From contig SICL01000011.1 in assembly GCA_009691445.1 (NCBI GenBank), positions 1 to 55,317 of the forward strand: a stretch of 55,317 nucleotides of DNA, given 5' to 3'; not shown here. Position 1 is the stretch's first letter. The text below holds more notes on this DNA, generated by a model. That model was given only the letters and a program-made list of their open reading frames with translations, had not been told where the DNA came from and did not search any database. The stretch comes from Candidatus Taenariivivens baikalensis. GTDB taxonomy: Bacteria > Omnitrophota > Omnitrophia > Omnitrophales > Aquincolibacteriaceae.

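Overview
The window looks like a chromosomal segment of a Gram-negative (diderm, LPS-making) bacterium of the candidate phylum Omnitrophota (former OP3) type. This assignment is an inference. It rests on the giant modular ORF, the repeated R-S/A-E-x-R junction motif, the full KDO/LPS gene run and the abundance of small intergenic palindromes; no marker gene was searched.

Layout. (1) 1-6962, plus strand: the membrane arm of respiratory complex I, nuoH-J-K-L-M-N. nuoI is absent between nuoH and nuoJ, and NuoK has lost its second conserved channel glutamate. (2) 6964-11514: accessory genes. These are a two-gene membrane protein unit whose second gene carries an in-frame TAA, a Fic protein with its own promoter, an MFS exporter, a DUF2721-like protein and an alpha/beta hydrolase. 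A long perfect hairpin at 11522-11587 closes the region. (3) 11597-27446, minus strand: one long, tightly packed run. In order of transcription it is rfaE1, kdsB, pyrG, kdsA, kdsD, lpxL, an lptC-lptA fusion, lptB, hpf, ptsN, yvcK, ptsH, ptsI, a sugar nucleotidyltransferase, metK and ahcY. It makes heptose- and CTP-activated KDO, acylates lipid A and exports LPS. It also holds a regulatory PTS branch and the SAM/SAH cycle. The run resembles the proteobacterial kds-lpt-(rpoN)-hpf-ptsN-(rapZ)-ptsO neighbourhood, but rpoN and kdsC are missing and yvcK sits where rapZ would be.

(4) 27598-55317, minus strand: half of the window is one uninterrupted reading frame of 9,213 codons from the first visible ATG. 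It is still open at the window edge, so the real protein is longer. Its centre (about residues 2058-6091) is a midasin/Rea1-like machine: six AAA+ modules in three alternating pairs, then an HExxH metallopeptidase-like segment, then a von Willebrand A domain with an intact MIDAS motif. On both sides lie alpha-helical, HEAT-like modules. Each ends in a similar tail (LLRESGRR-like, then YGNL-x-TIR-x-LL-like, then a Pro/Ser-rich linker with LW-x-Q) followed by R-S/A-E-(L/V/I/M)-R. The motif occurs 17 times outside the core and never inside it.

The linkers of the giant gene carry palindromic DNA elements that are translated in frame, much like the palindromic elements known inside Rickettsia genes. 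Related palindromes lie between ordinary genes elsewhere in the window. The bacterial midasin-like giant with its motif-bounded modules is the strongest candidate here for an undescribed system. Its position directly upstream of, and co-directional with, the LPS operon suggests, but does not show, a role at the cell envelope or in large-complex remodelling.
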